Program-made: the position numbers and the translations under genes | DNA from: Siderastrea radians | Lineage: Eukaryota; Cnidaria; Anthozoa; Scleractinia; Rhizangiidae | NCBI GenBank assembly: GCA_964017195.1 | Contig: OZ024890.1 | Location: 22,133,201-22,197,200, forward strand | Direction: 5' to 3' | Length of the DNA: 64,000 nucleotides | Part shown: positions 58,901 to 64,000 of the stretch, piece by piece | How positions within the stretch are numbered: the first letter of the stretch is position 1 | Layout: each line of letters begins with the position of its first letter | Notes under the pieces: model-generated | What the model saw: the letters and a program-made list of their open reading frames with translations, nothing else | What the model was told of the DNA's origin: nothing | Database searches by the model: none

Positions 58901-61900
58901 TCAAAATGTGGTCATTTTTAGGAAACCCACTGCAAAGATGCAGTCATCTTTAGGCAGTCAGTGAAGCCTATTGCAAACAAAAAATGCTGATCTTTCATGA
59001 CTGGCAGAGTTTGTACAAACAGTTCTGTGTTTCATATTTTCAAAATTGAAAGCAATGAATAAGATAAGTGAAAAACAAAAAGCTTAAAGCCAGGAAGAAA
59101 TATCCAAAGTCAAGATCTCATTTGAAATCTAGAGAAAAACCTTTTGTAAGTGCAACATGTCAGAAGAAAGGAATTTCATTAGCCAAGTTCATGCATCGCA
59201 GTCACAAATCGAATGTGACAAAAGATGAGTGACATTTTCTGTTTGTTCTAGTATTCACTGTTGGGTTTTCAAAATGTGGTCATTTTAAGGAAACCCACTG
59301 CAAAGATGCAGTCATCTTTAGGCAGTCAGTGAAGCCTATTGCAAACAAAAATGCTGATCTTTCATGACTGGCAGATTTTAGTACAAACAGTTCTGTGTTT
59401 CATATTTTTCAAAATTGAAAGCAATGAATAAGATAAGTGAAAAACAAAAAGCTTAAAGCCAGGAAGAAATACCCAAAGTCAAGATCTCATTTGAAATCTA
59501 GAGAAAAACCTTTTGTAAGTGCAACATGTCAGAAGAAAGGAATTTCATTAGCCAAGTTCATGCATCGCAGTCACAAATCGAATGTGACAAAAGATGATTG
59601 ACATTTTCTGTTTGTTCTAGTATTCACTGTTGGGTTTTCAAAATGTGGTCATTTTTAGGAAACCCACTGCTCGAAAGATGCAGTCATCTTTAGGCAGTCA
59701 GTGAAGCCTATTCCAAACAAAAAATGCTGATCTTTCATGACTGGCAGATTTTAGTACAAACAGTTCTGTGTTTCATATTTTTCAAAATTGAAAGCAATGA
59801 ATAAGATAAGTGAAAAACAAAAAGCTTAAAGCCAGGAAGAAATATCCAAAGTCAAGATCTCATTTGAAATCTAGAGAAAAACCTTTTTTAAGTGCAACAT
59901 GTCAGAAGAAAGGAATTTCATTAGCCAAGTTCATGCATCGCAGTCACAAATCGAATGTGACAAAAGATGAGTGACATTTTCTGTTTGTTCTAGTATTCAC
60001 TGTTGGGTTTTCAAAATGTGGTCATTTTTACGAAACCCACTGCTCGAAAGATGCAGTCATCTTTAGGCAGTCAGTGAAGCCTATTGCAAACAAAAAATGC
60101 TGATCTTTCATGACTGGCAGATTTTAGTACAAACAGTTCTGTGTTTCATATTTTTCAAAATTGAAAGCAATGAATAAGATAAGTGAAAAACAAAAAGCTT
60201 AAAGCCAGGAAGAAATATCCAAAGTCAAGATCTCATTTGAAATCTAGAGAAAAACCTTTTGTAAGTGCAACATGTCAGAAGAAAGGAATTTCATTAGCCA
60301 AGTTCATGCATCGCAGTCACAAATCGAATGTGACAAAAGATGAGTGACATTTTCTGTTTGTTCTAGTATTCACTGTTGGGTTTTCAAAATGTGGTCATTT
60401 TTAGGAAACCCACTGCTCGAAAGATGCAGTCATCTTTAGGCAGTCAGTGAAGCCTATTGCAAACAAAAAATGCTGATCTTTCATGACTGGCAGATTTTAG
60501 TACAAACAGTTCTGTGTATGTTTCATATTTTTCAAAATTGAAAGCAATGAATAAGATAAGTGAAAAACAAAAAGCTTAAAGCCAGGAAGAAATATCCAAA
60601 GTCAAGATCTCATTTGAAATCTAGAGAAAAACCTTTTTTAAGTGCAACATGTCAGAAGAAAGGAATTTCATTAGCCAAGTTCATGCATCGCAGTCACAAA
60701 TCGAATGTGACAAAAGATGAGTGACATTTTCTGTTTGTTCTAGTATTCACTGTTGGGTTTTCAAAATGTGGTCATTTTTAGGAAACCCACTGCTCGAAAG
60801 ATGCAGTCATCTTTAGGCAGTCAGTGAAGCCTATTGCAAACAAAAAATGCTGATCTTTCATGACTGGCAGATTTTAGTACAAACAGTTCTGTGTTTCATA
60901 TTTTTCAAAATTGAAAGCAATGAATAAGATAAGTGAAAAACAAAAAGCTTAAAGCCAGGAAGAAATATCCAAAGTCAAGATCTCATTTGAAATCTAGAGA
61001 AAAACCTTTTGTAAGTGCAACATGTCAGAAGAAAGGAATTTCATTAGCCAAGTTCATGCATCGCAGTCACAAATCGAATGTGACAAAAGATGAGTGACAT
61101 TTTCTGTTTGTTCTAGTATTCACTGTTGGGTTTTCAAAATGTGGTCATTTTAAGGAAACCCACTGCAAAGATGCAGTCATCTTTAGGCAGTCAGTGAAGC
61201 CTATTGCAAACAAAAATGCTGATCTTTCATGACTGGCAGATTTTAGTACAAACAGTTCTGTGTTTCATATTTTTCAAAATTGAAAGCAATGAATAAGATA
61301 AGTGAAAAACAAAAAGCTTAAAGCCAGGAAGAAATACCCAAAGTCAAGATCTCATTTGAAATCTAGAGAAAAACCTTTTGTAAGTGCAACATGTCAGAAG
61401 AAAGGAATTTCATTAGCCAAGTTCATGCATCGCAGTCACAAATCGAATGTGACAAAAGATGATTGACATTTTCTGTTTGCTCTAGTATTCACTGTTGGGT
61501 TTTCAAAATGTGGTCATTTTTAGGAAACCCACTGCTCGAAAGATGCAGTCATCTTTAGGCAGTCAGTGAAGCCTATTCCAAACAAAAAATGCTGATCTTT
61601 CATGACTGGCAGATTTTAGTACAAACAGTTCTGTGTTTCATATTTTTCAAAATTGAAAGCAATGAATAAGATAAGTGAAAAACAAAAAGCTTAAAGCCAG
61701 GAACAAATATCCAAAGTCAAGATCTCATTTGAAATCTAGAGAAAAACCTTTTTTAAGTGCAACATGTCAGAAGAAAGGAATTTCATTAGCCAAGTTCATG
61801 CATCGCAGTCACAAATCGAATGTGACAAAAGATGAGTGACATTTTCTGTTTGTTCTAGTATTCACTGTTGGGTTTTCAAAATGTGGTCATTTTTAGGAAA

Positions 61901-64000
61901 CCCACTGCTCGAAAGATGCAGTCATCTTTAGGCAGTCAGTGAAGCCTATTGCAAACAAAAAATGCTGATCTTTCATGACTGGCAGATTTTAGTACAAACA
62001 GTTCTGTGTTTCATATTTTTCAAAATTGAAAGCAATGAATAAGATAAGTGAAAAACAAAAAGCTTAAAGCCAGGAAGAAATATCCAAAGTCAAGATCTCA
62101 TTTGAAATCTAGAGAAAAACCTTTTGTAAGTGCAACATGTCAGAAGAAAGGAATTTCATTAGCCAAGTTCATGCATCGCAGTCACAAATCGAATGTGACA
62201 AAAGATGAGTGACATTTTCTGTTTGTTCTAGTATTCACTGTTGGGTTTTCAAAATGTGGTCATTTTTAGGAAACCCACTGCAAAGATGCAGTCATCTTTA
62301 GGCAGTCAGTGAAGCCTATTGCAAACAAAAAATGCTGATCTTTCATGACTGGCAGAGTTTGTACAAACAGTTCTGTGTTTCATATTTTCAAAATTGAAAG
62401 CAATGAATAAGATAAGTGAAAAACAAAAAGCTTAAAGCCAGGAAGAAATATCCAAAGTCAAGATCTCATTTGAAATCTAGAGAAAAACCTTTTGTAAGTG
62501 CAACATGTCAGAAGAAAGGAATTTCATTAGCCAAGTTCATGCATCGCAGTCACAAATCGAATGTGACAAAAGATGAGTGACATTTTCTGTTTGTTCTAGT
62601 ATTCACTGTTGGGTTTTCAAAATGTGGTCATTTTAAGGAAACCCACTGCAAAGATGCAGTCATCTTTAGGCAGTCAGTGAAGCCTATTGCAAACAAAAAT
62701 GCTGATCTTTCATGACTGGCAGATTTTAGTACAAACAGTTCTGTGTTTCATATTTTTCAAAATTGAAAGCAATGAATAAGATAAGTGAAAAACAAAAAGC
62801 TTAAAGCCAGGAAGAAATACCCAAAGTCAAGATCTCATTTGAAATCTAGAGAAAAACCTTTTGTAAGTGCAACATGTCAGAAGAAAGGAATTTCATTAGC
62901 CAAGTTCATGCATCGCAGTCACAAATCGAATGTGACAAAAGATGATTGACATTTTCTGTTTGCTCTAGTATTCACTGTTGGGTTTTCAAAATGTGGTCAT
63001 TTTTAGGAAACCCACTGCTCGAAAGATGCAGTCATCTTTAGGCAGTCAGTGAAGCCTATTCCAAACAAAAAATGCTGATCTTTCATGACTGGCAGATTTT
63101 AGTACAAACAGTTCTGTGTTTCATATTTTTCAAAATTGAAAGCAATGAATAAGATAAGTGAAAAACAAAAAGCTTAAAGCCAGGAACAAATATCCAAAGT
63201 CAAGATCTCATTTGAAATCTAGAGAAAAACCTTTTTTAAGTGCAACATGTCAGAAGAAAGGAATTTCATTAGCCAAGTTCATGCATCGCAGTCACAAATC
63301 GAATGTGACAAAAGATGAGTGACATTTTCTGTTTGTTCTAGTATTCACTGTTGGGTTTTCAAAATGTGGTCATTTTTACGAAACCCACTGCTCGAAAGAT
63401 GCAGTCATCTTTAGGCAGTCAGTGAAGCCTATTGCAAACAAAAATGCTGATCTTTCATGACTGGCAGATTTTAGTACAAACAGTTCTGTGTTTCATATTT
63501 TTCAAAATTGAAAGCAATGAATAAGATAAGTGAAAAACAAAAAGCTTAAAGCCAGGAAGAAATACCCAAAGTCAAGATCTCATTTGAAATCTAGAGAAAA
63601 ACCTTTTGTAAGTGCAACATGTCAGAAGAAAGGAATTTCATTAGCCAAGTTCATGCATCGCAGTCACAAATCGAATGTGACAAAAGATGATTGACATTTT
63701 CTGTTTGTTCTAGTATTCACTGTTGGGTTTTCAAAATGTGGTCATTTTTAGGAAACCCACTGCTCGAAAGATGCAGTCATCTTTAGGCAGTCAGTGAAGC
63801 CTATTCCAAACAAAAAATGCTGATCTTTCATGACTGGCAGATTTTAGTACAAACAGTTCTGTGTTTCATATTTTTCAAAATTGAAAGCAATGAATAAGAT
63901 AAGTGAAAAACAAAAAGCTTAAAGCCAGGAAGAAATATCCAAAGTCAAGATCTCATTTGAAATCTAGAGAAAAACCTTTTTTAAGTGCAACATGTCAGAA
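55908..64000. repeat. Satellite array: 22 monomers of about 371 bases, continuing past the window
   Basis: Monomers, counted from GCAGTCATCTT, start at 55908, 56278, 56577, 56942, 57455, 57829, 58198, 58570, 58940, 59308, 59680, 60053, 60426, 60803, 61173, 61545, 61918, 62288, 62656, 63028, 63401 and 63773. From 57455 on, steps are 368-377 bases and units are nearly identical. The first five steps are irregular (370, 299, 365, 513) and more diverged. Marker variants show a higher-order period of four monomers (1,483 bases) and blocks repeated nine monomers apart (3,348 bases). No open frame spans a unit. Each unit contains GTCACA and TGTGAC in inverted arrangement. Confidence 0.97.

Noticed and set aside
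55908..64000. CRISPR-like array
   Set aside because: The repeats are directly adjacent 371-base monomers with no unique spacers, in a eukaryotic genome.

Overview
The window looks like nuclear DNA of an anthozoan cnidarian, most likely a stony coral or close relative. Genes are split by AT-rich introns with ordinary GT-AG junctions. One gene family (signal peptide, coiled segment, short Gly-X-Y stretch, C-terminal domain) matches the 'short-chain collagen C4-like' proteins common in corals and anemones. Short inverted-repeat transposons, a tRNA-derived SINE, a Penelope-type relic and satellite arrays fill the gaps. No prokaryotic features were seen. The species cannot be named from the sequence alone. 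LAYOUT. 1-12 kb: the 3' part of a plus-strand lysophosphatidylcholine acyltransferase (LPCAT1/2-like) gene; twelve phase-consistent exons carry the HX4D and FPEGT motifs and one good plus one degraded EF-hand. Its 3' end is not resolved. 12-16.5 kb: a trinucleotide microsatellite, gene-poor DNA and a CCAAT-CRE-TATA promoter candidate with no recognised gene. 16.5-18.9 kb: a minus-strand gene for a secreted, cysteine-free, acidic repeat protein, with a TATA box, a noncoding first exon and one coding exon. It holds five copies of a segment ending in PPVQLGKQET and is the most interesting gene here. 18.9-21.5 kb: intergenic DNA with a MITE. 21.5-43.4 kb: three tandem units of a minus-strand short-chain collagen gene. 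Unit 1 (23,924-29,980) is complete, with six exons and 374 residues. Unit 2 has only its two 5' exons, broken by a MITE and two 1-base deletions, and lacks the collagen and C-terminal exons. Unit 3 keeps an intact C-terminal exon but no 5' exons were found. Comparing the duplicated flanks reveals insertions (piggyBac-like, LINE 3' end, retroinsertion, MITEs) together with their empty sites. 43.6-44.9 kb: a 134-bp tandem array. 45-50 kb: no supported gene, two long inverted-repeat elements. 50.3-53.8 kb: two apparent divergent first exons around an E2F-like site; the plus-strand one joins in phase to an exon at 53.7 kb, product unidentified. 55.9-64.0 kb: a satellite of about 371-bp monomers with higher-order repeats, running off the window end. 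HOW THE GENES RELATE. They do not form an operon or pathway. LPCAT is a housekeeping phospholipid-remodelling enzyme. The acidic repeat protein and the collagens are both predicted secreted products, so both could act outside the cell (matrix, mesoglea, skeleton or peptide signalling), but nothing in the sequence proves a shared role.
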